Shown here: positions 9,066 to 18,037 of the stretch, piece after piece
Numbering within the stretch: the first letter of the stretch is position 1
How the letters are laid out: the number at the start of each line of letters is the position of its first letter
Assembly (NCBI GenBank): GCA_002729725.1
Contig: PBYS01000102.1
Location: 1-64,000 of the forward strand
DNA: 64,000 nucleotides
Source: Puniceicoccaceae bacterium
GTDB lineage: Bacteria > Verrucomicrobiota > Verrucomicrobiia > Opitutales > Coraliomargaritaceae
Direction of reading: 5' to 3'
The notes under the pieces: model-generated
The model's input: the letters and a program-made list of their open reading frames with translations, nothing else
Databases searched by the model: none
Told to the model about the DNA's origin: nothing
Made by a program: the position numbers and the translations under genes

Positions 9066-10577
9066 ATGGCAAAGCAGGCACAAACCGCAATCACTCCTAC
9101 TCGTAACGAGGACTATCCCGAATGGTATCAACAGGTCGTCAAGGCCGCCGATCTCGCGGAGAGTTCTCCCGTGCGCGGCTGCATGGTGATTAAGCCCTGG
9201 GGCTATGCGATCTGGGAAAATATTCAACAAGACCTGGACCGTCGCTTTAAAGAGACGGGGCATAAGAATGCCTATTTCCCACTCTTCATCCCTATGAGCT
9301 TTTTGCAAAAAGAAGCTGACCACGTGGAAGGCTTTGCCAAGGAGTGCGCCGTCGTGACCCACTCGCGCCTAGAGGCCGACGAAGATGGCAAGTTGCAACC
9401 AGCTGGTCCACTGGAAGAGCCACTAATCGTGCGCCCGACCTCCGAGACCATTATCGGCGAACTCTTTTCCAAATGGGTGCAGTCCTATCGCGACCTGCCC
9501 CTGCTGATCAACCAATGGGCCAACGTCGTCCGCTGGGAGATGCGCACTCGCCTATTTTTGCGCACCGCAGAATTTCTCTGGCAAGAGGGCCACACCGTGC
9601 ACGCCACTTCCGAAGAAGCGATGGCGGAGACTCGCCAAATGCTGGAAGTGTATGCCGACTTTGCGGAAAATTTCATGGCCATGCCAGTCATCACCGGCGA
9701 GAAGACCGAAGCAGAACGCTTCCCCGGCGCGGACGCAACCTTTGCCATTGAAGCCATGATGCAGGACCGCAAAGCATTGCAAGCGGGCACCTCTCACTTC
9801 CTCGGGCAGAATTTTGCCAAGTCCAGCAACATTAAATACCTCAGCGCCGAAGGCAAAGAGGAGTTTGCTTGGACGACTTCTTGGGGCGTATCCACCCGCC
9901 TGGTGGGCGGCCTGATCATGACGCACTCCGACGACGACGGTTTGGTTTTGCCACCGCGCATCGCGCCTTCCCACATCGTGATCATTCCTGTCACACCCAA
10001 GGAAGCCACACGTCAACAAGTGCTCGATTACTGCCACGAACTGAAACAGCAGCTGATCGCCCAGAACTACATGGGCGCGCCCGTGCGCGTCGAGTTCGAC
10101 GATCGAGATATCCGCGGCGGCGAAAAGTCTTGGGGCTGGATTAAGAAAGGCATCCCTCTCCGCGTCGAAGTTGGCCCTCGCGACATGGAAGCGGGTAATG
10201 TATTTGTCGGGCGCCGCGACCGCGCCCCCAAGGACAAGCAGAGCATCCCACGCGATCAATTCGTATCCGGCGTGGCCGACCTGCTGGACGAGATGCAAGC
10301 CGGCCTGCTGGCCAAGGCCAAAGCTTTCCGCAAAGCACACACGCGCGAAATCACCACCGAGGCTGAATTTGTCGAGTTCTTCACGCCCAAAGGAAACGAG
10401 ATCCACGGCGGCTTCGCCTCGATGGGCTTTTGCTGCGATGCTGAACTCGAAGAGAAGATTGCCAAGCAATACAAAGTGACCGTCCGCTGCATTCCAAATG
10501 CCACCGTCGACGAAGTCGTGCCTTGCGTCTTTACCGGCAAGCCGGGCAAACGTGTCATCTTCGCCAAGAGCTATTAG
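9066..10577 (+). CDS. proS: Prolyl-tRNA synthetase, eukaryote/archaeal-type
   Basis: A 503-residue class II synthetase charging tRNA-Pro. It is the short type lacking the bacterial editing insertion and carrying the extra C-terminal domain (ending GKRVIFAKSY). Motifs visible are YPEWYQQVV near the N-terminus, motif 2 around WANVVRWEMRTRLFLRT, and the ASMGFCCDAELE stretch with paired cysteines in the C-terminal zinc-binding-like domain. The ATG at 9066 (MAKQAQ) is preferred over the in-frame codon at 9051. This ProRS class is scattered among bacteria, so ancient transfer is a plausible origin, by inference. Confidence 0.95.
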   Translation: MAKQAQTAITPTRNEDYPEWYQQVVKAADLAESSPVRGCMVIKPWGYAIWENIQQDLDRRFKETGHKNAYFPLFIPMSFLQKEADHVEGFAKECAVVTHSRLEADEDGKLQPAGPLEEPLIVRPTSETIIGELFSKWVQSYRDLPLLINQWANVVRWEMRTRLFLRTAEFLWQEGHTVHATSEEAMAETRQMLEVYADFAENFMAMPVITGEKTEAERFPGADATFAIEAMMQDRKALQAGTSHFLGQNFAKSSNIKYLSAEGKEEFAWTTSWGVSTRLVGGLIMTHSDDDGLVLPPRIAPSHIVIIPVTPKEATRQQVLDYCHELKQQLIAQNYMGAPVRVEFDDRDIRGGEKSWGWIKKGIPLRVEVGPRDMEAGNVFVGRRDRAPKDKQSIPRDQFVSGVADLLDEMQAGLLAKAKAFRKAHTREITTEAEFVEFFTPKGNEIHGGFASMGFCCDAELEEKIAKQYKVTVRCIPNATVDEVVPCVFTGKPGKRVIFAKSY

Positions 10578-10626
10578 GCTACTACTAGAGCTCATATCGA
10601 TTTAAAACAATTTATACCATTTTATC

Positions 10627-11991
10627 ATGTCTAACGTTCGCGTTCGTTTCGCTCCCAGTCCCACTGGCTTCTTCCACATCGGCAGTGCCCGCACCGCCCT
10701 CTTTAACTGGCTGTATGCTCGCCATACAGGCGGCACATTTGTGCTGCGCATCGAAGACACCGACAAAGAGCGCAATACCGACGAAGCGCTACGCGTGCTT
10801 CTCGATGGCATGAAATGGATGGGTATGGACTGGGACGAAGGTCCCGACGTAGGCGGTCCATACGGCCCCTATTTTCAGAGCGAACGCCAAGCGATCTACG
10901 ACGAGTATCTCAAGAAGCTCCAAGATGCAGGCCGCACTTACGAGAAGGATGGCGCGATCTGGTTTAAACTCGAAGGCGAACGCTACACCGCCTACGACGA
11001 CTACCTGAAGGCCGAAATCGAAAAGGTTAAAGCCGAGCCCGTCGTGATCGACGATGCGGTGCGCGGACGCGTCGAGCGAGCCGAAGAAAAAGACTTCGTG
11101 CTAGTGCGCAAAGACGGCAGCCCCGTCTTCCACTTCGTCAACGTAGTCGACGATATCGCCATGGGCATCACCCACGTCATTCGTGGCGAGGACCACTTGT
11201 CCAACACCAGCAAGCATGTCGAACTCTTCAAAGCCTTTGGCGTCGAGCCACCCAAATTCGCCCACATTCCGCTCATTCTCAAAGAAGAAGGCTCCGGAAA
11301 GATGAGCAAGCGCGACAAGGGCGCCCTGATCGAAGAATACGAAACACGCGGCTTCCTCGCGGCTGCGGTGCGCAACTACATTTCACTACTGGGCTGGAAC
11401 CCCAAAGATGAGCGCGAAAAAATGGATATCGATGAGATCATCGAGCTATTCGACTTTTCCGGCATCAACAAGGGGAACTCACGCTTCGACGAAAAGAAGC
11501 TCTCCGCCCTCAACGCCGAGTATTTGCGTGAGCTCAACATCGAGAGCTTCACCTTCCTGGCGCGCCCACTGCTCAACGAAGCAGGCGTGGTCAGCGAAGA
11601 TGTTGAAGAAGACTATTTGCAAGCCGTGCTCAGCCTCTGCCAGCCCAAAGCTCGCTCCTTGGATACACTTGCGGAACTCTGCGGCTACTTCTTCATCGAC
11701 GACTACGTCATGGATGAAAAAACCGGTGTCAAAATCGCCAAGAAAGCAGATCCCAAGCAACTACTGGCCGAAGTGCTGCCCATCCTCGAAAAACTCGAAA
11801 CTTTCGACGCCGACAGCCTCAAGAGTGCGCTGGAGGCACACGCAGAAGCACAAGGCAAAAAAGTCTTCGCCTACTTCCCAGCCTTGCGCTACGCCACCAG
11901 CGGACAAGCTGGCGGCCCCGACCTACTGCCGATGCTGTCCGTCATGGGCCGCGAGCGCGTGGTGGCACGCATTCAGCGCTTTATCGGATAA
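10627..11991 (+). CDS. gltX: Glutamyl-tRNA synthetase
   Basis: A 454-residue class I synthetase. It has the HIGH-type motif [14 protein letters not shown] at residues 10-23, the [10 protein letters not shown] stretch, and the KMSKR motif in [12 protein letters not shown] near residue 225. The C-terminal anticodon-binding domain is complete but slightly short for the family. It is preceded by about 50 bp of AT-rich sequence after proS. Its TAA is immediately followed by the convergent yaaA stop with no intervening base. Whether it also charges tRNA-Gln cannot be told from the window. Confidence 0.96.
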   Translation: MSNVRVRFAPSPTGFFHIGSARTALFNWLYARHTGGTFVLRIEDTDKERNTDEALRVLLDGMKWMGMDWDEGPDVGGPYGPYFQSERQAIYDEYLKKLQDAGRTYEKDGAIWFKLEGERYTAYDDYLKAEIEKVKAEPVVIDDAVRGRVERAEEKDFVLVRKDGSPVFHFVNVVDDIAMGITHVIRGEDHLSNTSKHVELFKAFGVEPPKFAHIPLILKEEGSGKMSKRDKGALIEEYETRGFLAAAVRNYISLLGWNPKDEREKMDIDEIIELFDFSGINKGNSRFDEKKLSALNAEYLRELNIESFTFLARPLLNEAGVVSEDVEEDYLQAVLSLCQPKARSLDTLAELCGYFFIDDYVMDEKTGVKIAKKADPKQLLAEVLPILEKLETFDADSLKSALEAHAEAQGKKVFAYFPALRYATSGQAGGPDLLPMLSVMGRERVVARIQRFIG

Positions 11992-12771
11992 TTACTCCGC
12001 TCCCTCTGCGCGCAGAAAGACCGGCTTTGCCTCAGTCGAACTTTCTGCGTCGTAGCGGTAGCCGGCAGACGAGAATTTAAGTAAATCTCCAAGCTGTGTG
12101 ACGTCATTTTTAATGACGTAATCAGCCATCATGCCACGTGCCTTCTTCGCGTAGAACGAGATAATTTTATATTTCCCGTTCTTTTCGTCTTTAAACACCG
12201 GGCTGATCAAATTGCCCTCAAGCTTCGAGGTATTGACCGCAGAGAAATACTCATTCGAGGCCAAGTTCAAAACGACATCTGATTTAGACTTCTTTAGATC
12301 TGCGTTTAACAGTTCAGTAATGCGGTCGCCCCAGAACTGGTAAAGGTTTTTGCCACGCGCATTTTCAAAGCGAGTGCCCATCTCCAAACGATACGGCTGC
12401 ATGCGGTCCAACGGGCGCAAAACCCCATAGAGCCCCGACAAGATACGAATCTTATCTTGCGCCATGGCATAGTCCTCCTCGTTCCAGTCGGCCAATGCCA
12501 TGCCTTGGTACACATCGCCCACAAAGGCAAAGATCGCCTGGCGACTATTGTCTTTAGTATAGGCCGCGTCGAAGCCCTGAAAACGCTCATAGTTCAGTGT
12601 CGCCAGCTTATCGCTCACCTTCATAAGCGCCCCGATATCTTCAGCAGAGAGCGCTTGCAGCTCAGAGATCAATGCAGCCGTATCCGCTTTCAAACGAGGC
12701 TGAGTCGCACGCGTGATCGGCAAAGGAGATTCGTAGTCTAAAGACTTCGCAGGAGAGAGTAATGTAAGCAT
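11992..12771 (-). CDS. yaaA: YaaA-family peroxide stress protein (UPF0246)
   Basis: A 259-residue YaaA/DUF328 protein. It opens with the diagnostic MLTLLSPAKSLDYESPLP and continues with KVSDKLATLNYERFQ, AIFAFVGDVYQG, RILSGLYGVLRPLD, MGTRFENARGKNLYQFW and the C-terminal KKARGMMADYV. In E. coli the family limits intracellular free iron and DNA damage during peroxide stress. The start at 12771 is set by family homology. The frame extends 25 residues upstream but that part does not resemble the family. It is convergent with gltX. Confidence 0.92.
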   Translation of the reverse strand: MLTLLSPAKSLDYESPLPITRATQPRLKADTAALISELQALSAEDIGALMKVSDKLATLNYERFQGFDAAYTKDNSRQAIFAFVGDVYQGMALADWNEEDYAMAQDKIRILSGLYGVLRPLDRMQPYRLEMGTRFENARGKNLYQFWGDRITELLNADLKKSKSDVVLNLASNEYFSAVNTSKLEGNLISPVFKDEKNGKYKIISFYAKKARGMMADYVIKNDVTQLGDLLKFSSAGYRYDAESSTEAKPVFLRAEGAE

Positions 12772-13239
12772 AGCCAGAGCTAAACTCAAGCGCCCCCAGT
12801 CTGCAACCCAGCTCAAAGAAAAAATGCATACCATACGAAAGCTCATGAAGCCCTAGCTCAAGGGTTTGGATGCTCCAATGCTGCGGTTCGCAAACGGTGT
12901 CGCACCCCGGGAATAAAGCTGCCAAAGAACGGCCATTGGCAACGAGAGTTCCAGCGGGCTAAGGTTAGGGCGTGAGTCACACAACCGAATTATTACGTAA
13001 GTCCTCGATAAAATTCATGTGTATGCTCACGCAAGATCACCCCCACTTACAAACCTCACCTGATTCCATCACAGTCCCAAGCTTGCTGGTTTATTCATAT
13101 TGCATCAATGCCACAACAATGACCTAAGTAAGAAATCTGGCAAGCCTCGTGGCAAACGCAGATTACTCATTTTATCTCTGTATTTTTCTGGATCTCATCC
13201 CGTAGTGCTGACTATATCCTACACCGTTGCTTATATTAA
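12772..13239. other. Intergenic region upstream of the hsd locus
   Basis: About 470 bp between divergent yaaA and hsdM. It must contain both promoters. The AT-rich stretch just before hsdM (around 13190-13235) is a candidate promoter region but I cannot assign a convincing -35/-10 pair. I looked for a copy of the tRNA-Gly 3' end that would mark an island boundary and found none. Confidence 0.45.
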
Positions 13240-15948
13240 ATGTTGAAGACTGAAAAAATCACCCTCTCCCAACTGGAATCCTTCCTCCTCAAATCGGCGG
13301 ACATTCTCCGTGGTAAGATGGATGCCTCGGAATTTAAGGAGTTCATCTTCGGTATGCTCTTCCTGAAGCGCCTCTCTGATGAATTCGATCTCAAGCGTAA
13401 GCACCTACGGGAAGTTGAATACAAGCACTATGCGGACGATCCCGAGGCGATGGCTGACATCATGGAGGACAAGACCTCCTACGGAGAGACCTTTTTTGTG
13501 CCGATACGTGCCCGCTGGAATGAGTCTTGGACCGACGAGAACGGCGATCTCGTGCCAGCCATCAAGGATCTTAAGTCCGACATCGGTGCGATGCTGAACA
13601 AGGCCATAGCAGCCATTGAGGACGAGAACGAGGCGCTCGACGGCGTGCTGAAGAACAATATCGATTTCAACGAGATCAAGGGAAAGACTAAAATCGCCGA
13701 TTCCAAGTGGAAGGATCTGCTCGACCACTTCAATCAACCCGGCTTCCAGCTGGTGAATGATAATTTCGAGTTCCCAGATCTCTTGGGGGCTGCTTACGAA
13801 TACCTGATCAAATTCTTTGCCGACAGTGCGGGTAAAAAGGGAGGCGAGTTCTACACCCCGGCCGAAGTGGTGCGCCTGCTGGTGCAGCTCACCAAGCCCG
13901 CCGCTGGTCAGACGGTTTACGATCCGACCTCCGGCTCCGGGGGCTTCCTGATCCAAGCACACCAGTATGTAGAGGAACAGGGACAGAACGCGGACGACCT
14001 CTACCTCTATGGGCAGGATAGCAACGGCACGGTCTGGTCGATCTGTAACATGAACATGATCCTCCACAACATCACCCGCTTCACCATCGAGAACGGGGAT
14101 ACTCTGGAAGATCCGCAGATCCTCGACACCACAGGTCGCCCGCAGAAGTTCGACCGCGTGCTGGCCAATCCCCCCTTCTCTCAGAACTACGACCGCGCCA
14201 ACGTCAAATTCCCCAACCGCTTCCGCGAGTGGTGCCCGGAAACTGGCAAAAAGGCCGACCTGATGTTTGTGCAACACATGCTGGCGAGTCTCAAGACCGA
14301 CGGGCATATGGCCACGGTCATGCCGCACGGCGTGCTCTTCCGGGGAGGTAAAGAAAAGCTGATCCGTGAGCTGCTGATCGAAGACGATGTCATCGAAGCG
14401 ATCATCAGCCTCCCCCCCGGACTCTTCTACGGCACCGGCATTCCTGCCTGCGTGATCGTCTGCAACAAGCAGAAGCCTGAGGCCCTGGCTAACAAGGTGC
14501 TTTTTATCAATGCCGACCGCGAATTCGCCGAAGGTAAGAATCAGAACAAACTCCGCCCCGAGGACATCGAGAAGATCGACTACGTCTTTACCCACAAACG
14601 CGAGATCCCGCAATACTCACGCATGGTGGACAAGTCGGAGATCGTGGAGACACATGAGTTTAATCTCAATATCCGCCGCTACGTGGACAACACCCCTGCC
14701 CCCGAGCCCGAGGATGTGCAGGCACACTTAATCGGCGGCATCCCGGAGGAAGAAGTGAGAAGTGAGAAGTTGGAAGTGAGAAGAGCCGCCTTTGGCTTAA
14801 ACTTGGACGCGTTCCTAGAGCCCGAACGCCCCGGCTATCTCAAATTTGTCGCGGCCATCGAGAGCAAGCCAGCGATCAAAGCAGCGATCGAAGCCGATGC
14901 GGCTGTGCAGACCACCCTACTCGACCATCAAGACGCACTCAAGGACTGGTGGGCAACCGCACAGATCGACTTCGCGCAGCTGCGCACTGGCAAGACCATG
15001 CCTGAGGTGCGACAGGGGCTTCTCACCACCCTCAAAGAAAAGCTGGTGCCGCTCTCCGTGCTCGACGAGTTCAAGAGCGCGGGCGTCTTCGTCAACTGGT
15101 GGCAGCAAATCCGCTTCGACCTCAAGACGATCATGGCCACCGGCTGGCATCACACCCTGATCCCGGATGATTACCTGATCACCGCATTCTTCCAAGCGGA
15201 GGCGGACGCCATTGAGGCACTCGACGCCACCGCCTCCGAGAAACAGAGCGAACTCGCCGAAGCCGTGGAAGCCGGGCAAGAACTGTGCAACTACGAGCCA
15301 GACGAAGGCGAGACCGTCACCACCGCCACGATCAAGAAAGCACTCAAAGACCAGATCGACGACCTAAAGGGCAGCGAAAGCAAGTCCGCCAAGGCAGAGC
15401 TTGCGGCGCTAAAAGCACAGGACAAAGCGATCAAGGATCTGGAGAAGGCGATCAAAGAGGCCAAGGCCGCAGGCAAGCGTCAGACCGACGAGCTGACCCA
15501 TAAGTTGCTACTCAAACGGATCGGCGACGAAAACTTCAAGATCGAGACCCAAGCCCTGTTACAAAGTGTGAAGTGTGAAGTGGAAAGTTTGAAGTCGGAT
15601 GCGGCCTTTAAGACCGCATCCGATAAAAAGCAAAAATCACAGCTCAAGCCTTTTGAAAACGATCGTTTGGCACTAGAGGCACGACTCGCAGAAACCGATA
15701 CCTTAATGGAGTCCATCGGCGGCCCACTCACCGAAGAAGAAGCCCGCACCCTGATTCTGAAAAAGTTGCACGACATCGTCAGCCAAGAACTGGAACGCTA
15801 CCTCAATGCCGAGAAACGCGCCCTCATCGCAGGCATCGAAAACCTCTGGGATAAATACGCCGTCAGCAGCCAACAACTCGAAACCGACCGAGAGGCCACC
15901 CTCGGCCAGCTCAATGGATTTCTAAGTGGATTGGGGTATTTGGGATGA
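13240..15948 (+). CDS. hsdM: Type I restriction-modification methyltransferase subunit HsdM
   Basis: A 902-residue N6-adenine methyltransferase of a type I system. The N-terminal HsdM_N helical domain (about 1-165) precedes the catalytic domain with GGEFYTP (201-207), SAM-binding motif [10 protein letters not shown] (228-236) and motif IV NPPF (310-313). The C-terminal 380 residues are unusually long and Lys/Glu/Ala-rich, with coiled-coil character. They contain two repeat-derived insertions (about residues 505-516 and 775-797). The C-terminus reads [13 protein letters not shown] and its stop is part of ATGA, the remnant of a former overlap with hsdS. The final 46 codons are duplicated downstream. 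It heads the defence operon. Confidence 0.95.
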   Translation: MLKTEKITLSQLESFLLKSADILRGKMDASEFKEFIFGMLFLKRLSDEFDLKRKHLREVEYKHYADDPEAMADIMEDKTSYGETFFVPIRARWNESWTDENGDLVPAIKDLKSDIGAMLNKAIAAIEDENEALDGVLKNNIDFNEIKGKTKIADSKWKDLLDHFNQPGFQLVNDNFEFPDLLGAAYEYLIKFFADSAGKKGGEFYTPAEVVRLLVQLTKPAAGQTVYDPTSGSGGFLIQAHQYVEEQGQNADDLYLYGQDSNGTVWSICNMNMILHNITRFTIENGDTLEDPQILDTTGRPQKFDRVLANPPFSQNYDRANVKFPNRFREWCPETGKKADLMFVQHMLASLKTDGHMATVMPHGVLFRGGKEKLIRELLIEDDVIEAIISLPPGLFYGTGIPACVIVCNKQKPEALANKVLFINADREFAEGKNQNKLRPEDIEKIDYVFTHKREIPQYSRMVDKSEIVETHEFNLNIRRYVDNTPAPEPEDVQAHLIGGIPEEEVRSEKLEVRRAAFGLNLDAFLEPERPGYLKFVAAIESKPAIKAAIEADAAVQTTLLDHQDALKDWWATAQIDFAQLRTGKTMPEVRQGLLTTLKEKLVPLSVLDEFKSAGVFVNWWQQIRFDLKTIMATGWHHTLIPDDYLITAFFQAEADAIEALDATASEKQSELAEAVEAGQELCNYEPDEGETVTTATIKKALKDQIDDLKGSESKSAKAELAALKAQDKAIKDLEKAIKEAKAAGKRQTDELTHKLLLKRIGDENFKIETQALLQSVKCEVESLKSDAAFKTASDKKQKSQLKPFENDRLALEARLAETDTLMESIGGPLTEEEARTLILKKLHDIVSQELERYLNAEKRALIAGIENLWDKYAVSSQQLETDREATLGQLNGFLSGLGYLG
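14752..14786 (+). repeat. In-frame AGTGAGAAGT-type repeat insertion in hsdM
   Basis: A run of near-identical GAAGTGAGAAGTGAGAAGTT units encodes [11 protein letters not shown] between the RM core and the C-terminal extension of HsdM. It looks like an interspersed intergenic repeat inserted in frame, because its composition differs from the surrounding codons. Confidence 0.6.
15562..15630 (+). repeat. In-frame AGTGTGAAGT repeat plus hairpin in hsdM
   Basis: A second insertion of the same flavour (AGTGTGAAGTGTGAAGTGG) is followed by an inverted repeat, CGGATGCGG (15596-15604) and CCGCATCCG (15614-15622). It is translated in frame as part of the coiled-coil C-terminal region. Confidence 0.65.
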
Positions 15949-15950
15949 GT

Positions 15951-16104
15951 GCTAATCAAAATACGCCAAAAGTGACTCACAAGTCAGTTTGTGAATCATC
16001 TGTGAGCGACAAACCTCGTTGTGAATCACAAATGCGCCAAAATGATTAACAACTTGATTTGTGAATCATCCGTGATAGACAAAAGCCATTGCTAATCAAA
16101 AACA
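15951..16104 (+). repeat. 70-bp degenerate tandem repeat between hsdM and fic
   Basis: Two 70-bp units (15951-16020 and 16021-16090) are followed by the first 14 bp of a third. Shared blocks include ATCAAAATACGCCAAAA-like and TTTGTGAATCATC(T/C)GTGA. Each unit carries smaller TTGTGAATCA/TGATTCACAA-type inverted motifs. The array fills most of the 174-bp gap before fic and could hold regulator binding sites or be a scar of cassette insertion. Confidence 0.8.
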
Positions 16105-16122
16105 CTAATATTTGATCGTCAA

Positions 16123-17250
16123 ATGGAATTAAACTTCGACAACGCCGTCGCTTACCACGAGGGGCACTTTCCCCCTCCAAATGTTGATTACAGCCGAATC
16201 ATTCAGGCGCTGTTGAACGCGAACGACGCGCTGGCACGCTACGATCAAGCACTCGTGCACTTACATAATCGAGAGCTATTCCTCGCCCCTTTACGCAATC
16301 AAGAAGCGGTGCTCTCCTCACGCATGGAGGGCACGATTAGCACCGTCGATGAAATCCTCGAATACGAGAGCGATGATGATACCAACAAAGACGACGCAGG
16401 CGCTGTCCGTTCAGACATCATCGAAACCATCCTTTACCGCCGAGCGCTCAATTACGCGCAAGCAGACATCGAAGACGGTCGCCCAATGAACCAAGCGCTC
16501 CTACGCAGCATGCACCAGCTACTGCTTTCGCTGGGGCGTGGAGCCACGAAATCCCCGGGGCAGTTCAAGAGCGAACAAAACTACATCGGCGACGAACGCA
16601 CTGGCCGCATCAGTTACATCCCAATCAGCCCCGAAAAACTCGACGAAGGGCTCGACCGCCTCTTCCAATACATTGGTAGTGATGTGCATCCCGCACTGAT
16701 TCGCACCGCATTTGCCCATGTTGAATTCGAAGCCTTACACCCATTTAAAGACGGCAACGGACGCATTGGGCGCATGCTCATCACCTTGATGCTCTGGTCT
16801 TCTGGCATCATCTCATCCCCGCACTTCTATATCAGTCGCTACATGGAGGAGAATAAAGACGCCTACATCGCGCAGATGAAGGCCGTCTCCGCTGAAAATG
16901 ATTGGACCGGCTGGCTCCTTTTTTTCCTAGAAGCGGTCAAAGCCCAAGCCGACTACAACCTCAACGCGATGAACCGCATCCGTGAACTCTACGAAGCGAT
17001 GAAAGCTGTATTCGCAGAAATCACCGGCTCGAAGCATTCCATCGCCGTATTGGACGCAGTCTTCACGAGCCCGATCTTTAGAAATCAGCAAATCTGTAAG
17101 TGCTCTGGCGTTCCTCCGGCCACCATCAATCGCTTCACCAAAGCACTTTTAGCTGACCCACGCACCCTCCTTAAAGTCGCCCGCCCCGCCGCTGGCAGAC
17201 GGGCCGCAGTCTACTCCTTCGAACCCTTGTTAGAGCTTATCCGTGTGTAA
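16123..17250 (+). CDS. Fic-domain protein with N-terminal inhibitory motif
   Basis: A 375-residue Fic protein. Fic enzymes transfer AMP or other nucleotide moieties to target proteins. The active-site loop HPFKDGNGRIGR is complete (206-217). An N-terminal inhibitory helix motif SSRMEG (65-70), matching (S/T)xxxE(G/N), identifies the class II self-inhibited form. The C-terminal part has a winged-helix-like segment (NQQICKCSGVPPATINRFTKAL). The gene lies between hsdM and hsdS, a position Fic genes are often reported in. Its target, and whether it modifies the restriction enzyme, are unknown. Its stop overlaps the next reading frame (TAATG). Confidence 0.92.
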   Translation: MELNFDNAVAYHEGHFPPPNVDYSRIIQALLNANDALARYDQALVHLHNRELFLAPLRNQEAVLSSRMEGTISTVDEILEYESDDDTNKDDAGAVRSDIIETILYRRALNYAQADIEDGRPMNQALLRSMHQLLLSLGRGATKSPGQFKSEQNYIGDERTGRISYIPISPEKLDEGLDRLFQYIGSDVHPALIRTAFAHVEFEALHPFKDGNGRIGRMLITLMLWSSGIISSPHFYISRYMEENKDAYIAQMKAVSAENDWTGWLLFFLEAVKAQADYNLNAMNRIRELYEAMKAVFAEITGSKHSIAVLDAVFTSPIFRNQQICKCSGVPPATINRFTKALLADPRTLLKVARPAAGRRAAVYSFEPLLELIRV

Positions 17251-17714
17251 TGCAAAACGCCTCCTCAAACACTCACTCACAATCCATCTTATTCACACGA
17301 AAGGCCTTTCGCGTGAATAAGGCCCCCGTTCATTCACACGAACTCACGTTCGCGTTCATTAGAAGCGAACGCGCACAGAAATCGCTCCGCCCCGTAGCGC
17401 GAAGCTTCAGTAAGCGTCCCCCGCAGCAGCCGTCCATCCCGCCAATGCAATCGCCCGTAGCGTGGTGCTTCAGCAAGCTTCCCCCGCAGCCGCCGTCCTC
17501 CCCGCCAATGCAATCGGCCGTAGCGCGGTGCTTCAGCCCGCGTCCGTTTCGTCGGCCCGCCCTGCAGAATCAAACGGAGCAACGCGCCTTCATCGCAGGT
17601 GTCGAAAACCTCTGGGTTGCATACACGGTCAGCAGCCAACAACTCGAAACCGAGCGCGAAGCCACTCTTGGTCAGCTCAATGGATTTCTAAGTGAATTGG
17701 GGTATCTAGGATGA
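17250..17714 (+). CDS. Repeat-rich ORF ending in a duplicate HsdM C-terminus
   Basis: This 154-residue frame overlaps the fic stop by one base. Its N-terminal half is translated from palindromic repeats. The middle is a 21-residue tandem repeat (unit resembling VARSFSKRPPQQPSIPPMQSP). The last 46 residues, RAFIAGVENLWVAYTVSSQQ and onward to LSELGYLG, are a near copy of the HsdM C-terminus. It is probably not an independent functional protein. More likely it is a scar in which repeats and a duplicated hsdM 3' end happen to stay in frame, keeping translation flowing toward hsdS. Confidence 0.4.
   Translation: MQNASSNTHSQSILFTRKAFRVNKAPVHSHELTFAFIRSERAQKSLRPVARSFSKRPPQQPSIPPMQSPVAWCFSKLPPQPPSSPPMQSAVARCFSPRPFRRPALQNQTEQRAFIAGVENLWVAYTVSSQQLETEREATLGQLNGFLSELGYLG
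17393..17551 (+). repeat. 63-bp tandem repeat (2.5 copies), 21 codons per unit
   Basis: The marker CGTAGCG recurs at 17393, 17456 and 17519, exactly 63 bp apart. Units share GCTTCAG(T/C)AAGC..CCCCCGCAGC and CCCGCCAATGCAATCG. Because the period is a multiple of three the reading frame is kept. Confidence 0.85.
17577..17714 (+). repeat. Second copy of the hsdM 3' end (138 bp)
   Basis: Bases 17577-17714 closely match hsdM 15811-15948 over the full 138 bp with scattered substitutions, including the terminal GGATGA. It marks one boundary of the fic cassette insertion. Confidence 0.85.
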
Positions 17715-18037
17715 AGCAGCCACGCAACGAACTGATCGAATGGGCAACTACCGAGGAATCCTCGGTAGTTCAAAAAGAAGGCAAGCGAACCGTGCCATCC
17801 ATCTCTCGTCGATCCCCACAACCTCTATTCTCGCGAAGTATCGTTCGCGTTAATAGAGGCTCCGCTTATTCACACGAACTCCGGTTCGCGTTAATTAGAA
17901 ACGAACGAATCCAAAAACTACTTCATTCCGTAGCGCGAAGCTTCAGCAAGCGTCCGTATCCGCAGTTTGTCTTACGCGGTAACGCCGATACGCGCCAACT
18001 CAATGGATTTTTAAGTGGATTGGGGGCTTTGGGATGA
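17711..18037 (+). CDS. Short ORF between duplicated hsdM ends, probable insertion scar
   Basis: A 108-residue frame starts at an ATG overlapping the preceding stop (ATGA) and ends by reading [13 protein letters not shown], a third, 43-bp copy of the hsdM terminus. Its stop overlaps the hsdS start. The body is largely palindromic repeat, and shares RSFSKRP-like sequence with the preceding ORF. A perfect 12-bp stem (17746-17757 / 17759-17770) sits near the beginning. I regard it as coupled translation through a scar, not a recognised protein. Confidence 0.35.
   Translation: MKQPRNELIEWATTEESSVVQKEGKRTVPSISRRSPQPLFSRSIVRVNRGSAYSHELRFALIRNERIQKLLHSVARSFSKRPYPQFVLRGNADTRQLNGFLSGLGALG
17746..17770. 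repeat. Perfect 12-bp palindrome
   Basis: AACTACCGAGGA (17746-17757) pairs with TCCTCGGTAGTT (17759-17770) around a single central base. It could form a cruciform or be a dyad binding site. No T-tract follows. Confidence 0.7.
17995..18037 (+). repeat. Third copy of the hsdM terminus
   Basis: Forty-three bases matching the last 43 of hsdM (CAACTCAATGG... GGGATGA), ending in the ATGA that overlaps the hsdS start codon. This is the junction expected of the ancestral hsdM-hsdS pair. Confidence 0.8.

Larger units (their letters stand above)
17289..17898. repeat. Family of at least four palindromic repeats (ATTCACACGAA type)
   Basis: Imperfect palindromes of about 30 bp occur at 17289-17320 (TTATTCACACGAAAGGCC and its complement), 17331-17360, 17822-17859 (arms beginning CCTCTATT) and 17868-17900. 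They share the consensus ATTCACACGAAC then GTTCGCGTT(A/C)AT. They look like REP-type elements that amplified locally between fic and hsdS. Confidence 0.65.

Noticed and set aside
9552-10595. Long minus-strand ORF (347 codons) opposite proS
   Set aside because: Shadow ORF caused by codon bias on a well-supported prolyl-tRNA synthetase gene.
13405-14613. 402-codon minus-strand ORF opposite hsdM
   Set aside because: Antisense to the methyltransferase core; no recognisable domain.
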